Shown one piece after another: positions 25,955-35,324 of a stretch of 64,000 bases of DNA. A program made the position numbers and the translations under genes. Source of the stretch: Tropicibacter naphthalenivorans (GTDB taxonomy: Bacteria > Pseudomonadota > Alphaproteobacteria > Rhodobacterales > Rhodobacteraceae). Numbering within the stretch: position 1 is the stretch's first letter; every line of letters begins with the position of its first letter. The DNA lies in NCBI RefSeq assembly GCF_900176475.1, contig NZ_FWXX01000001.1, positions 62,001 to 126,000 on the forward strand. Direction: 5' to 3'. The notes beneath the pieces are model-generated. The model made no database searches. It saw nothing but the letters and a program-made list of their open reading frames with translations, and had not been told where the DNA came from.

Positions 25955-27394
25955 TCAAGATTTGCGCGTCGGATTGCGCATGGTGACGATCTCTTCGGAC
26001 ATGGTCGGGTGAACGGCCACGGTGCGGTCGAAATCCTCTTTGGTTGCGCCCATCTTGATGGCAATCCCCGCCAGCTGGATCATTTCGCCTGCGCCGGGCG
26101 CGACGATATGACAGCCCAAAACCTTGCGCGTCTCTTGCGAAACAATCAGTTTCATCATGACACGGTCCGGCTGATCGGCAAAGGCCGTTTGCATGGGCCG
26201 GAACGAGGCGCAGTAGACCTCGATCGGCTCCTGCTCGCGCGCCGCCTCTTCGGACAGGCCAACGGTGCCCATTTCCGGCTGGGTAAAGATCGCCGAGGGG
26301 ATCAGCTCGTGGTCGACCTTGGTCGGGTTGCCGTGGAAGACGGTCTCGACAAAGGCCATACCCTCGCGGATTGCCACCGGGGTCAGGTTGACGCGGTCGG
26401 TCACATCGCCAATGGCATAGACCGACGGCACCGCCGTTTGGCTGTAGTCGTCCACCTCGATGGCGCCGTTGCGGGCCATCTTGATGCCCAGTTCCTCCAG
26501 ACCCAGATCGTCGGAATTCGGCTTGCGGCCGGTGGCAAAGAACACCGCGTCAAAGGTCTGCTCTTCGCCGTTGGTGGCCTTGACCCGGATCGGCTTGCCG
26601 TTGGGGCCGGCCTCTTCGGCGGTCTCGTCGTGGCCGTATTGCGATTCCTCGACCGGCAGGGTCATGTCGTCGTGGCTGGCGGTGCCCATGGCGACGATGT
26701 CCGTCCCGGTATGCAGCTTGATGCCGCGCTCTTTCATGGCTTCGGCGATCAGGCCACGCGCCTCTTCGTCGAAACCGCGCAGGATTTGCGCGCCGCGATA
26801 GTATTGCGTCACCTCGACGCCGAGGCCATGCAGGATGCAGGCGAATTCGCAGGCGATATAGCCGCCGCCGATGATCAAGACCGATTTGGGCAGCTCATCA
26901 AGGTGAAAGATGTCGTCCGACACCATGCCCAGATGCGCGTTGGGCAAATCGGGGCGCACGGGACGGCCGCCGGTGGCGATCAGGATGTGCTTGGCGGTCT
27001 TGGTCTCGCCAGTCGAAAGCTCGACCGTATGCGCGTCTTTCAGTTTCGCGCGCGCGTCAAAGGTTTCCACCCCAGAGCCCGCCAGCAGCTTGCGGTAGAC
27101 CCCTTCGAGCCGGTCGAGTTCCGCGTCCAGCTTGCCGCGGAAGGTGGTCCAGTTGAACTCGCCGTCCGCCATGTCCCAGCCGTAGGCACGGGCCTGGCCG
27201 GGCATTTCGCTGTACTCGGAGGCAAAGACCATCAGTTTCTTGGGCACGCAGCCCCGGATCACGCAGGTGCCGCCGTAGCGGTCTTCTTCGGCCAATGCGA
27301 CCTTGGCCCCGGCCTCTCCCGCTGCCACGCGCGCCGCGCGCACACCGCCAGAGCCGCCACCGATGACAAACAGATCGTAGTCGAAATCGCTCAT
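25955..27394 (-). CDS. gor: Glutathione-disulfide reductase
   Basis: A 479-residue FAD/NADPH flavoenzyme that keeps glutathione reduced. The FAD motif is VIGGGSGGVRAARVAA at residues 10-25; the redox disulfide is in GGTCVIRGCVPKKL. The NADPH-binding motif is VLIIGGGYIACEFA, and the C-terminal His-Glu pair is in AVHPTMSEEIVTM. Mycothione or trypanothione reductases share the fold, but the GCVPKK and C-terminus favour Gor. It heads the block with hflKC and degP. Confidence 0.94.
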   Translation of the reverse strand: MSDFDYDLFVIGGGSGGVRAARVAAGEAGAKVALAEEDRYGGTCVIRGCVPKKLMVFASEYSEMPGQARAYGWDMADGEFNWTTFRGKLDAELDRLEGVYRKLLAGSGVETFDARAKLKDAHTVELSTGETKTAKHILIATGGRPVRPDLPNAHLGMVSDDIFHLDELPKSVLIIGGGYIACEFACILHGLGVEVTQYYRGAQILRGFDEEARGLIAEAMKERGIKLHTGTDIVAMGTASHDDMTLPVEESQYGHDETAEEAGPNGKPIRVKATNGEEQTFDAVFFATGRKPNSDDLGLEELGIKMARNGAIEVDDYSQTAVPSVYAIGDVTDRVNLTPVAIREGMAFVETVFHGNPTKVDHELIPSAIFTQPEMGTVGLSEEAAREQEPIEVYCASFRPMQTAFADQPDRVMMKLIVSQETRKVLGCHIVAPGAGEMIQLAGIAIKMGATKEDFDRTVAVHPTMSEEIVTMRNPTRKS

Positions 27395-27553
27395 GATACG
27401 CCCTCATATTTGCTTGGGTCCGAGGTATTTCACAGCCCCCCACAGAAGGCCAGAGACCGCGCGGCGAAACCGCCTCACCTTTGCGCGTGCGATTATTACG
27501 GAACCTTTGCTGCCCTAACCCGCGTTAAGAGACAAAGAAGACCGGAGCCATCC

Positions 27554-28387
27554 ATGACCTACAAACGCTTTTTCACCATGATCCTAGCCTCGACTGTCAT
27601 CATGTTCGGGCTGATGTATTTGAACACCTACGCGCTGGGGCACATCTATTTCTCGGAAACCCGCAGCTATATGGCGGTGATGATGGGCGGGGTGATGGCC
27701 GTGGTCATGATGGCCTTTATGTTTGGACACTACCCCGTGAAGCGTACGAACTGGCTGATCCTTGGCGGCGGCGCGGTGCTGGCGGCGGGGATGCTGTATC
27801 TGGTTCGCGCGCAGGTGACGGTGGACGGGCTGAGCTACATGCGCGCGATGATCCCGCACCACTCGATTGCGGTGATGACCTCTGGGCGGGCGAATATTCA
27901 GGACGCGCGGGTGCGCAAGATGGCGGATGAAATCCTGATGGCCCAGCAAAAAGAGATTTCCGAGATGCGCTGGCTGAGCGCCGAGCTGGCCGCCGGGCGC
28001 TATGCGCCGGTGACCTATGTGGGCTCGGCCCCCGTTGAGGGCAGCATTGACGACGCGCTGACCCGCGCCCAGCGCAGCGCGATGGACCCGCAGCAGATGA
28101 CGCTTGAGACGGCGCAGCGCGTGCTCACCGCGCCCACGTGCGCGTTTCGCTATACCACAGAGGCCGATCCGGTGCTGTGGACCGATGCCGATGGGACGCA
28201 AGGCGTGGCCATGTTGAATGACGTGTTGATCCCGCTGAGCGGCTCTGGCCAAAGCTTTAGCGCCAATGGGTTGCGCCTGTCGGTGACTGAGGTGGACAGC
28301 GACTGGCGGTATAACGCGACGCTCAGCTACACCGTGACGGGTGGTCCGCAGTCGGGCTTTGCCGGGGACTGGCGTTGTGATCAGTGA
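27554..28387 (+). CDS. DUF305 membrane protein with extra C-terminal domain
   Basis: A 277-residue protein. The N-terminus has three to four transmembrane helices (FFTMILASTVIMFGLMYL, MAVMMGGVMAVVMMAFMF, LILGGGAVLAAGMLYLV), followed by a DUF305 region with MIPHHSIAVMTSGRANIQD and RKMADEILMAQQKEISEM, histidine-rich elements shared with ferritin-like copper-related proteins. The last 90 residues (from TQGVAMLNDVLIP to WRCDQ) form a separate domain I do not recognise. The start has GGAG at seven bases. A metal-linked role is inferred. Confidence 0.85.
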   Translation: MTYKRFFTMILASTVIMFGLMYLNTYALGHIYFSETRSYMAVMMGGVMAVVMMAFMFGHYPVKRTNWLILGGGAVLAAGMLYLVRAQVTVDGLSYMRAMIPHHSIAVMTSGRANIQDARVRKMADEILMAQQKEISEMRWLSAELAAGRYAPVTYVGSAPVEGSIDDALTRAQRSAMDPQQMTLETAQRVLTAPTCAFRYTTEADPVLWTDADGTQGVAMLNDVLIPLSGSGQSFSANGLRLSVTEVDSDWRYNATLSYTVTGGPQSGFAGDWRCDQ

Positions 28388-29019
28388 CCGGATCGGGAAA
28401 AGTGCTGGTAATCCTTGAGCGATTGCCAGTCGCCGCCCCACCCCCAGCCGCGCGCCTTGAAGGCGCTAACCACCGGATCGCCGGCGCGGATGATGCCTTG
28501 GACGTCGGATGTGCGCTCGGCGGCCTCGTCAAAGGCTTTGCCCGCCGCAGGCGAGGTGCCGCCGCTGGTGACATAAGGGTTCTGCACCGGGTTGATGTCC
28601 ATCGCCGTACCAAAGGCGTGCTGTGATAGGCGCGTCGTGCCCCCTACCACGCGACAGTTGAACGCGCTGGTGTTGTTGGCGGCCATGGACAGATCGTCCT
28701 TGCCAAGGAACATGTGCACAGGCTGCATCCGCTCGATGGGAAAGCCCGCCTGATGCAGCTCGTCAAAGATATCAAGCACCTCGGCGGCGACCTCGCCGGC
28801 GACGATCATCTGCCCCAACTGCTGCGCCCCGTCGAAACCGTTAAAAGGCACGGTCAACAGCCGCAGGGTCGCCCGCGCGGGACAGCCCATGCCCTCGTGC
28901 CAGGACACCCCTTGCATCCGCTGCCACATGGCGTCGGGCACATCGCTCTGGGTGCCGCGCTCGGCCCAAGCCGCCTGCCCTGCGAAAAGCGCCGCCATCA
29001 GGATCGCTGTCTTGCCCAT
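28381..29019 (-). CDS. Exported M15-type peptidase (D,D-carboxypeptidase-like)
   Basis: A 212-residue secreted protein. The ATG at 29019 has GGAG six bases upstream and gives a signal peptide ending at AWA. The M15 zinc-site pattern is visible: SQHAFGTAMDINPVQNPY supplies His and Asp, and DYQHFSRSGH supplies the last His. FNCRVVGGTTR precedes it. It likely trims peptidoglycan peptides in the periplasm. It overlaps the convergent DUF305 gene by seven bases. Confidence 0.87.
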   Translation of the reverse strand: MGKTAILMAALFAGQAAWAERGTQSDVPDAMWQRMQGVSWHEGMGCPARATLRLLTVPFNGFDGAQQLGQMIVAGEVAAEVLDIFDELHQAGFPIERMQPVHMFLGKDDLSMAANNTSAFNCRVVGGTTRLSQHAFGTAMDINPVQNPYVTSGGTSPAAGKAFDEAAERTSDVQGIIRAGDPVVSAFKARGWGWGGDWQSLKDYQHFSRSGH

Positions 29020-29090
29020 ACCCATCTCCGGTTCTTTGACCTTTATATGGAGGCAGAGGGCGCCGATTACAAAGTCAGGAATTCCGCACG

Positions 29091-29120
29091 AAAAAGGGGC
29101 CGATCCTTGCGGATGGCCCC
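29091..29120 (-). terminator. Intrinsic terminator of rpiA
   Basis: On the minus strand GGGGCC pairs with GGCCCC, with an inner ATCC/GGAT pairing, followed by TTTTT. A second stem, AACCCG-CCTGA-CGGGTT, lies just before it, directly after the rpiA stop. Confidence 0.8.
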
Positions 29121-29144
29121 ATCGTTTCAACCCGTCAGGCGGGT

Positions 29145-29927
29145 TTATATGTCCTTGAAGAGGTTATCGTCCTCGACAAAGTCCATCTTGTCCTCTTGCA
29201 CGGTGCCGGCGTTGATGTCGCGGGTTTCCACGCGGCCATCGCCGTAGCCGATCACAACCTGATCGCAGATGTCGATGAACAAACCGTTTTCCACCACGCC
29301 GGGGATCTGGTTCAGCACCATCGCCAGCTGGCGCGGATTGCCGATGCGCTGCAAATGCAGGTCGAGGATGTGGTTGCCCTCATCGGTGATGTAGGGGCGG
29401 TCGCCGTTCATGCGCAGGCTGGTCTGGCGGCCCATCACATCCATGGACACCAGGGTTTCCTCGATCAGCGCCTGAGAGGTCTGCCAACCAAAGGGAATCA
29501 CCTCGACCGGCAGCGGGAAGGCACCCAGGTGCTCGACCTCTTTGGCAGCATCGGCGATCACCACCATCTGGTCGGACGCGGTGGCCACGATCTTTTCCTG
29601 AAGCAGCGCGCCGCCGCCCCCTTTGATCAGCGAGAGGTTCGAGTCGAACTCATCCGCGCCGTCGATGGTCACGTCCAGCCAGCGCGCCTCGTCGAGGCTG
29701 ATGACCTCAATGCCCACTTCGCGCGCCAGTTCCGCGGTGCGGGTCGAGGTCGGCACGCCGCGAAAGCGCAGGCCTTCCTCGCGGACCTTCTCGCCCAGGC
29801 AGCGCACCAGCCAAGCGGCGGTGGAGCCGGTCCCCAGACCGACGCGCATTCCATCCTCGACGAACTCGGCCGCCCGTTTGGCAGCGACAAATTTGGCCTT
29901 ATCGATCGGCGACAGATCTCCGGACAT
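29145..29927 (-). CDS. rpiA: Ribose-5-phosphate isomerase A
   Basis: A 260-residue enzyme interconverting ribose-5-phosphate and ribulose-5-phosphate in the pentose phosphate pathway. Signature motifs: GLGTGSTAAWLV, GVPTSTRT, TIDGADEFD (catalytic Asp), and KGGGGALLQEKIVA. The start at 29927 is favoured because AAAAGGGG lies seven bases upstream; a second ATG two codons earlier is too close to that site. It has its own terminator and no apparent operon partner. Confidence 0.97.
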   Translation of the reverse strand: MSGDLSPIDKAKFVAAKRAAEFVEDGMRVGLGTGSTAAWLVRCLGEKVREEGLRFRGVPTSTRTAELAREVGIEVISLDEARWLDVTIDGADEFDSNLSLIKGGGGALLQEKIVATASDQMVVIADAAKEVEHLGAFPLPVEVIPFGWQTSQALIEETLVSMDVMGRQTSLRMNGDRPYITDEGNHILDLHLQRIGNPRQLAMVLNQIPGVVENGLFIDICDQVVIGYGDGRVETRDINAGTVQEDKMDFVEDDNLFKDI

Positions 29928-30101
29928 GGTCATCCCCTTTTGGTCCCGCAGTTGCGCGCCGTTATAGGCGCAGGCCGCCCTTGGTGCGAGTGCCAAAACG
30001 GCGCAAGCGCGGGGATTTGCGCGGCTTGAACGGGAAAATGACGGCACGCCTGCCAGTTGGGCGCGAAATTGGCGCGCCTGTCCGGGTCGATTCGCGCGGG
30101 C

Positions 30102-30452
30102 CTACCCGCCTGCGCCCACCAACAGCCCCGATGAAAACACCAGCCAAGCGATCCCCGCCCCGGCGATTGCGCCCAGCGCGTAGGGCAAGACCTGCCGCCA
30201 GATCGCCGGGGGCGGCGCGCCAAAGGCGGCCCGTTCGATGCGCCGCGCAAGGGCCGCGGGCGGCGTTTTCGGCGGGACCGTTTCCGTGAGGGTGGTCAAA
30301 AACCCCGCCCAAGCGATGACCTCTTGTTCCAACTCCGGGTCACCGTCCAACTGGCGCTCAAAGCCAAAGCGATCTTCCTCTGACAGCAGCCCCAAGGCGT
30401 ATTCGGCGGCACTTGCCTCTGGCCCGCCGGGCAGATCGGTGATCTGGGTCAT
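30102..30452 (-). CDS. Short anti-sigma factor (RskA-like, truncated periplasmic part)
   Basis: About 116 residues. The N-terminal part EYALGLLSEEDRFGFERQL matches the sigma-binding domain of RskA-type anti-sigma factors, then one transmembrane helix (LPYALGAIAGAGIAWLVFS). The protein ends only a few residues beyond the membrane, so the usual large periplasmic sensor domain is absent. The ATG at 30452 overlaps the sigma stop (ATGA); a GTG at 30464 is an alternative start. Confidence 0.85.
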   Translation of the reverse strand: MTQITDLPGGPEASAAEYALGLLSEEDRFGFERQLDGDPELEQEVIAWAGFLTTLTETVPPKTPPAALARRIERAAFGAPPPAIWRQVLPYALGAIAGAGIAWLVFSSGLLVGAGG

Positions 30453-30985
30453 CGGCTCAGACACTCCCTGAGTTGCATCAGGCTGCGACGGAGGACGGGG
30501 CGCGCCTGCTGCTCTGACACGCCCATCTCGGCGCTTAGCTCGGCGTAGGTTGCCCCTTGTAGATAAGCCTTTTGCACCATGCCGGCGCGGTCGGGCGGCA
30601 GCTCGCGCAGGCAGCTTGCCAGCATCTGCCCTTCGGCAGAGGGGGCCGCGCCAGCCGCTCCCGTGTCGTCGAAATCAAGCGGCGCGGCCTGCCCCACCGC
30701 ACGGCGCGCGCGTAAGCTGTGCACCGCCTCTTGCTGGGTGATCGTCAACAGCCACACCAGCGGGCCATAGCCGCCTGCGCGATATTTGCCCGCGCGCGTC
30801 CAGATCCGCTGGAACACCGCCTCCAGCACCTCTTCGGCGGCCCCATCATCGTCCACGATGTGACAGGCCAGCCCGAACAGCCGCGGCGACAGCGCCGCAT
30901 ACAGCGCCCGAAAGGCCCGGCGATCGCCCATCGCGATGCCAACAATCCACTCTTCGATCTGTTCTTGCTCGTGTTGCGGTTTCAT
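30449..30985 (-). CDS. ECF RNA polymerase sigma factor
   Basis: A 178-residue sigma-70 family factor with only regions 2 and 4. Region 2 is seen at [20 protein letters not shown] and [14 protein letters not shown]; region 4 at [19 protein letters not shown] and [19 protein letters not shown]. The group resembles RpoE/SigK-type factors paired with RskA. It is coupled to its anti-sigma gene and divergent from cobS, with a palindrome in the gap between them. Confidence 0.93.
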   Translation of the reverse strand: MKPQHEQEQIEEWIVGIAMGDRRAFRALYAALSPRLFGLACHIVDDDGAAEEVLEAVFQRIWTRAGKYRAGGYGPLVWLLTITQQEAVHSLRARRAVGQAAPLDFDDTGAAGAAPSAEGQMLASCLRELPPDRAGMVQKAYLQGATYAELSAEMGVSEQQARPVLRRSLMQLRECLSR

Positions 30986-31024
30986 ATGGTTTGTTTATCC
31001 CGCTTGCCCTTGCCCATCTGCCGG

Positions 31025-31051
31025 ATATGTTGCACCACGTGCAAAACATAT
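31025..31051. promoter_or_regulatory. Palindrome in the sigma factor/cobS divergent gap
   Basis: TTGCAC-CAC-GTGCAA (31030-31044) is a perfect 6-bp inverted repeat containing CACGTG. It is flanked by ATATG on the left and, two bases further out, CATAT on the right, so the dyad extends to 11 bases per arm. It may control sigma, cobS or both; the binder is unknown. Confidence 0.6.
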
Positions 31052-31078
31052 TTGCCCGGACAAGAGGACGGATTAACC

Positions 31079-32065
31079 ATGGCCGACGAGATGCTGGATA
31101 TCAACGCGAAACCGACCGAAGAAATCTCGGTCCGTGAGGTCTTTGGCATTGATACGGACATGGTGGTGCATGGCTTTGCCGACCGCACCGCGCGCGTCCC
31201 CGAACAGGATTCGACCTACAAGTTCGATCCCGACACCACTTTGGCCATCCTTGCAGGCTTTCACCGCAACCGCCGCGTGATGATCCAAGGCTACCACGGC
31301 ACCGGCAAATCGACGCACATCGAACAGGTTGCCAGCCGCCTGAACTGGCCGTCGGTGCGTGTGAACCTTGATAGCCACATCTCCCGGATCGACCTGATCG
31401 GCAAGGACGCGATCAAGCTGATCGACGGCAAGCAGACCACCCAGTTCCAAGAGGGCATCCTGCCATGGGCGCTGCGCAACCCCTGCGCCATCGTGTTCGA
31501 CGAATACGACGCGGGCCGCGCCGACGTGATGTTCGTGATCCAGCGCGTGCTGGAAACCGACGGCAAGCTGACCCTGCTGGACCAGAACCAAGTTCTGACC
31601 CCGCACAAGTATTTCCGCATCTTCGCCACCGCCAACACTGTTGGTCTGGGTGACACCACGGGCCTGTACCACGGCACGCAGCAGATCAACCAAGGCCAGA
31701 TGGACCGTTGGTCGCTGGTCGCCACGCTGAACTACCTGTCGATCGACGCCGAAACCTCGATCGTGCTGTCCAAGGCGCCGCATTACAACAATGAAAAGGG
31801 TCGCAAGACCGTGCGCCAGATGGTGACCGTCGCCGACTTTACCCGCCGTGCCTTTATGAATGGTGAACTGTCGACGGTGATGTCGCCGCGGACCGTGATC
31901 GCCTGGGCGCAAAACGCCGAGATCTTCCGCAACGTCGGCTACGCCTTCCGCCTGTCCTTCCTGAACAAATGTGACGAGCTGGAGCGCCAGACCGTGGCCG
32001 AGTTCTATCAGCGCTGCTTTGACGAAGAGCTGCCCGAAAGCGCGGCGTCCGTGTCGCTGGGCTAA
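31079..32065 (+). CDS. cobS: Cobaltochelatase subunit CobS
   Basis: A 328-residue AAA+ ATPase of the aerobic cobalamin pathway; CobS and CobT form the motor that drives CobN in inserting cobalt into hydrogenobyrinic acid diamide. Walker A is GYHGTGKS at residues 71-78; Walker B is [11 protein letters not shown]; the sensor region is [15 protein letters not shown]. The start [10 protein letters not shown] fits the family; the longer upstream frame runs through the intergenic region. cobN is not in the window. No cobalamin riboswitch was noticed upstream. Confidence 0.97.
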   Translation: MADEMLDINAKPTEEISVREVFGIDTDMVVHGFADRTARVPEQDSTYKFDPDTTLAILAGFHRNRRVMIQGYHGTGKSTHIEQVASRLNWPSVRVNLDSHISRIDLIGKDAIKLIDGKQTTQFQEGILPWALRNPCAIVFDEYDAGRADVMFVIQRVLETDGKLTLLDQNQVLTPHKYFRIFATANTVGLGDTTGLYHGTQQINQGQMDRWSLVATLNYLSIDAETSIVLSKAPHYNNEKGRKTVRQMVTVADFTRRAFMNGELSTVMSPRTVIAWAQNAEIFRNVGYAFRLSFLNKCDELERQTVAEFYQRCFDEELPESAASVSLG

Positions 32066-32092
32066 GATCGTCTGACATTTCAAACTGTTAAG

Positions 32093-32119
32093 AGGGGTGC
32101 CGCCGGGCGCCCCTTTTTC
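32093..32119 (+). terminator. Intrinsic terminator of cobS
   Basis: AGGGGTGCC (32093-32101) pairs with GGCGCCCCT (32106-32114; one G-U pair) around GCCG, followed by TTTTT. It separates cobS from the downstream small gene and cobT. Confidence 0.88.
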
Positions 32120-32225
32120 TTTGCGCGTTTTGTGCAGGTATTTGATGTGGATTTGATGACACTTTAACGAAAAGTTTTCATTTCGATTAACGGGATGGCG
32201 GAACTTTTGGTGTACCGTCTAGTTT

Positions 32226-32669
32226 ATGGGCGATCTGAAAACATATCTGTTTGGCCTGTTGATGGTCCTGATCGGCGCGGCGACGCCTGCGTTGGCCATG
32301 CCTGACACGGGGCCTGACACCGGCCCTAACGCGGGGCCCGACCGGGCGACGGAACAGGTCCGGCTGTTTGCCACCTGCCTTGGGCGCATGTCCGCCACCA
32401 TGGAACACGAATGGCTCATGGGCCGCGACGGGGCGCAGGCGCGCGGGCAAAGGCAGCTTTTTGAAATGCTGGTCGAGGCGGTGATGCCCGACGCCCGGCG
32501 CGCGGGCCTGACCGGCGCGCATATCCTGCACCTGCGGATCGAGGCAAAGTTCGCGCAGGCCAAACTGTTGCAGGCCGCCAGCTTTGACCCCGACACGCGC
32601 CGCAAACGCTATGCTGCCAACCTTGCCCAGCGGGAAATCGGCGCGTGCAATTCACTGGCTTTGGGCTAA
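32226..32669 (+). CDS. Small exported protein of unknown function between cobS and cobT
   Basis: A 147-residue protein with a signal peptide (LKTYLFGLLMVLIGAATPALA) and a short D/T/G/P repeat-like segment after it (PDTGPDTGPNAGPD). The mature part is helical, with two cysteines far apart (FATCLGRM and GACNSLALG) that could form a disulfide. I do not recognise a family. A periplasmic location makes a direct part in cobalt insertion unlikely, so it may be carried between cobS and cobT by chance or act in cobalt handling. Confidence 0.72.
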   Translation: MGDLKTYLFGLLMVLIGAATPALAMPDTGPDTGPNAGPDRATEQVRLFATCLGRMSATMEHEWLMGRDGAQARGQRQLFEMLVEAVMPDARRAGLTGAHILHLRIEAKFAQAKLLQAASFDPDTRRKRYAANLAQREIGACNSLALG

Positions 32670-32714
32670 CGCGCCCTCTTGCCAATTGCGCGCCAAAAGG
32701 GGAAACCTGACCCC

Positions 32715-34592
32715 ATGGCACAGAAAAGCGACAACCCCGCAGATCCTTTCAAAAAAGCCCTCGCCGAGGCGACCAAGGTGATGGCCGACGACCCTGACCT
32801 GTCGGTCAGCTACACCGTCGATCCCGCCGGGGTCTCGGGCGATGCCATGCGCTTGCCGCAGATCAGCCGCCGCATGTCGCGCGACGAGGTTCTGCTGGCG
32901 CGCGGCACCGCCGACGCACTGGCTCTGCACCGCCGCTATCACGACAAGGCGACCCACGCGCGCTATGTGCCGCAGGGCGACATGGCCCGTGACCTGTACG
33001 AGGCGATGGAAACCGCCCGCTGCGAAGCCATGGGCGCGCGCGACATGCCCGGCACCGCCGGCAACATCGACGCCAAGATCAGCGCTGACGCCGCCCGCGC
33101 GGGCTATGGCCAGATTCGCGACAAGGCGGACGCGCCCCTTTCTGTCGCCGCCGGTTACCTGATCCGCCACCTTGCCACGGGCCGCGACCTGCCGCCCGAC
33201 GCCGCCAACGTCATGGAACTGTGGCGACCTTTCATGGAACAATCCGCCGGCGACGCGCTGAACGCCGTGGACGACACGCTGGCCGATCAAGCCACCTTTG
33301 CCAAGTTCGCCCGCCAGATCATCAGCGATCTGGGCTATGGCGACCAGCTTGGCGACGACCCGGACAACCTTGATGACGAGGCCGAAGAAGACGGTCAGGA
33401 AGAGGGCCAGGAAGAAGAGCAGCAGCCCGATTCCACCGGCGATGAGGACCAAGGCGACGAGGCCGACGCCTCGCCCGAGCAAGCGCAGGACGAGCAGCAG
33501 GATTCTTCGCAGGCGCAGGTTTCTGCCGACGATATGGCCGACCAAGAGATGGGCGAAGAGGTCGAAATGCCCGAAGGCGAGGCCCCGATGGAGCCCCCCG
33601 CCCCCGCGCCGATCTCTGACGCCGATCCCGATTACAAGGTCTATGACACCACCTGCGACGAGGAAATCGCCGCCGAAGACCTCGCCGAGCCGATCGAGCT
33701 GGAACGCCTGCGCGCCTATCTGGACCAGCAGCTCGAACCGCTCAAGGGCGCGGTCAGCCGTCTGGCGAACAAGCTGCAACGGCGTCTTCAGGCCCAGCAG
33801 AACCGGTCGTGGGAATTCGACCTCGAGGAAGGCATCCTTGACGCGGGCCGCCTTGCCCGCGTGGTCGCCAACCCCACGACGCCGCTGTCCTTCAAGCAGG
33901 AAAAAGACACCGAGTTCCGCGATACCGTGGTGACGCTGCTGCTGGACAACTCTGGCTCCATGCGCGGGCGTCCCATTAGCATCGCGGCGATCTGCGCCGA
34001 TGTTCTGGCCCGCACTCTTGAACGGTGCAGCGTCAAGGTCGAGATCCTCGGCTTTACCACCCGCGCGTGGAAGGGCGGGCAAGCGCGGGAGAAATGGCTG
34101 AACGAGGGCCGCGAGCAGCAGCCCGGTCGCCTCAACGACCTGCGCCACATCATCTACAAGCACGCCGACGCCCCGTGGCGCCGCACCCGCGACAACCTTG
34201 GCCTGATGATGAAAGAAGGCCTGCTCAAGGAAAACATCGACGGTGAAGCGCTGGAATGGGCGCACCGCCGGATGGTTGTCCGCCCCGAGGCGCGCAAGAT
34301 CCTGATGGTGATTTCCGATGGCGCGCCGGTGGACGATTCGACCCTGTCGGTGAACCCGGCCAACTACCTGGAAAAGCACCTGCGCGACGTGATCGCCATG
34401 GTCGAAAAGCGCCGTCAGGTCGAATTGCTGGCGATCGGCATCGGCCACGACGTGACCCGCTACTACGAGCGCGCCGTGACGATCACCGACGTGGAACAGC
34501 TGGCCGGGGCGATGACCGAACAGCTCGCCAGCCTGTTCGATGCAGACCCGCGCGCCCGCGCCCGCGTGATGGGAATCAAGCGCGCCAGCTAG
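32715..34592 (+). CDS. cobT: Cobaltochelatase subunit CobT
   Basis: A 625-residue partner of CobS. The N-terminal helical domain is followed by a long acidic, glutamine-rich linker (about residues 215-300, full of D, E and Q) and a C-terminal von Willebrand A domain with the metal-ion site DNSGSM at residues 411-416. [12 protein letters not shown] carries the further metal ligand. The acidic linker is normal for CobT. The ATG at 32715 gives [16 protein letters not shown], the expected start. It has its own promoter region after the cobS terminator. Confidence 0.97.
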   Translation: MAQKSDNPADPFKKALAEATKVMADDPDLSVSYTVDPAGVSGDAMRLPQISRRMSRDEVLLARGTADALALHRRYHDKATHARYVPQGDMARDLYEAMETARCEAMGARDMPGTAGNIDAKISADAARAGYGQIRDKADAPLSVAAGYLIRHLATGRDLPPDAANVMELWRPFMEQSAGDALNAVDDTLADQATFAKFARQIISDLGYGDQLGDDPDNLDDEAEEDGQEEGQEEEQQPDSTGDEDQGDEADASPEQAQDEQQDSSQAQVSADDMADQEMGEEVEMPEGEAPMEPPAPAPISDADPDYKVYDTTCDEEIAAEDLAEPIELERLRAYLDQQLEPLKGAVSRLANKLQRRLQAQQNRSWEFDLEEGILDAGRLARVVANPTTPLSFKQEKDTEFRDTVVTLLLDNSGSMRGRPISIAAICADVLARTLERCSVKVEILGFTTRAWKGGQAREKWLNEGREQQPGRLNDLRHIIYKHADAPWRRTRDNLGLMMKEGLLKENIDGEALEWAHRRMVVRPEARKILMVISDGAPVDDSTLSVNPANYLEKHLRDVIAMVEKRRQVELLAIGIGHDVTRYYERAVTITDVEQLAGAMTEQLASLFDADPRARARVMGIKRAS

Positions 34593-34598
34593 CGCGCG

Positions 34599-35324
34599 TC
34601 ACCCCAGCGCGGTCTTGCGGACCTCGTCCTGCATGGCCTCCGCCTCGCGGGTGTTGTCCACCTGGTGCGGCGCGACGGCCAGCGCGACCTTGATCGCCAA
34701 GTCCTTGGAAATCATAGCGTTCAGCGCCATGGAAAAGCGCGGGCGACGCTTGGCCCGGCGGCGCAGGCGCGCCACGTCCCAGACCAACACCTCGGCCCCC
34801 GCAGGCAGCCGCGTCGTCGCCGAGGACCGCATCCCCGTCAGGTAAGCGACCTCGCCCACGAACACCCCGGCGGGCATCAAGAACCGCTCGCCGCGCTTTT
34901 CCACCTGCAACTTGCCCGAGACGACAAAGTACAGCTTGTCGACCGCCACGCCTTCGCGGGTGATGACCTCTTCTTCGGTCAGGGTATAGCGCCGCGCCTG
35001 CCCCACCAGCTCGCGAAAATCGCCGGGCGGCAAGTCCTTGAACCGCTTGTAGATATCGCGGTGCGCGCGCGGCACGATCAGCTTGGACTCGCGCAGCAGC
35101 AAGCCCGACAGGCCAATCAGGTTCGCCGTGCCCATCACTGACGAGGTCAGGATCGCCTCCCACAGGGGGCGGTCGGCGGCAACAAAGTAATACCACAGGT
35201 AAAACCCGGTCCCGATCAGCAGCAGCACGCGCAGGATCTTTTGGTTGATGACCAGATACCCCAGCGTGAAAAACACCCCTGCGGTCCACACAAGATACTG
35301 CGGGGCGATGAAATGCGCATCCAT
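34599..35324 (-). CDS. Popeye/cyclic-nucleotide-binding membrane protein
   Basis: A 241-residue protein. The first 95 residues hold three hydrophobic helices (YLVWTAGVFFTLGYLVI, ILRVLLLIGTGFYLWYYFV, ANLIGLSGLLLRE). The rest is a cyclic-nucleotide-binding fold of the Popeye kind: DLPPGDFRELVGQARRY, VDKLYFVVSGKLQVE and FVGEVAYLTGMRSSAT. In animals Popeye proteins bind cAMP; bacterial relatives are little studied. It is convergent with cobT, six bases apart. The ligand and partner are unknown. Confidence 0.86.
   Translation of the reverse strand: MDAHFIAPQYLVWTAGVFFTLGYLVINQKILRVLLLIGTGFYLWYYFVAADRPLWEAILTSSVMGTANLIGLSGLLLRESKLIVPRAHRDIYKRFKDLPPGDFRELVGQARRYTLTEEEVITREGVAVDKLYFVVSGKLQVEKRGERFLMPAGVFVGEVAYLTGMRSSATTRLPAGAEVLVWDVARLRRRAKRRPRFSMALNAMISKDLAIKVALAVAPHQVDNTREAEAMQDEVRKTALG

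Noticed and set aside
30986-31078. Cobalamin riboswitch upstream of cobS
   Set aside because: The 93-base gap is too short for the known riboswitch and shows a simple dyad instead of the B12-box architecture.
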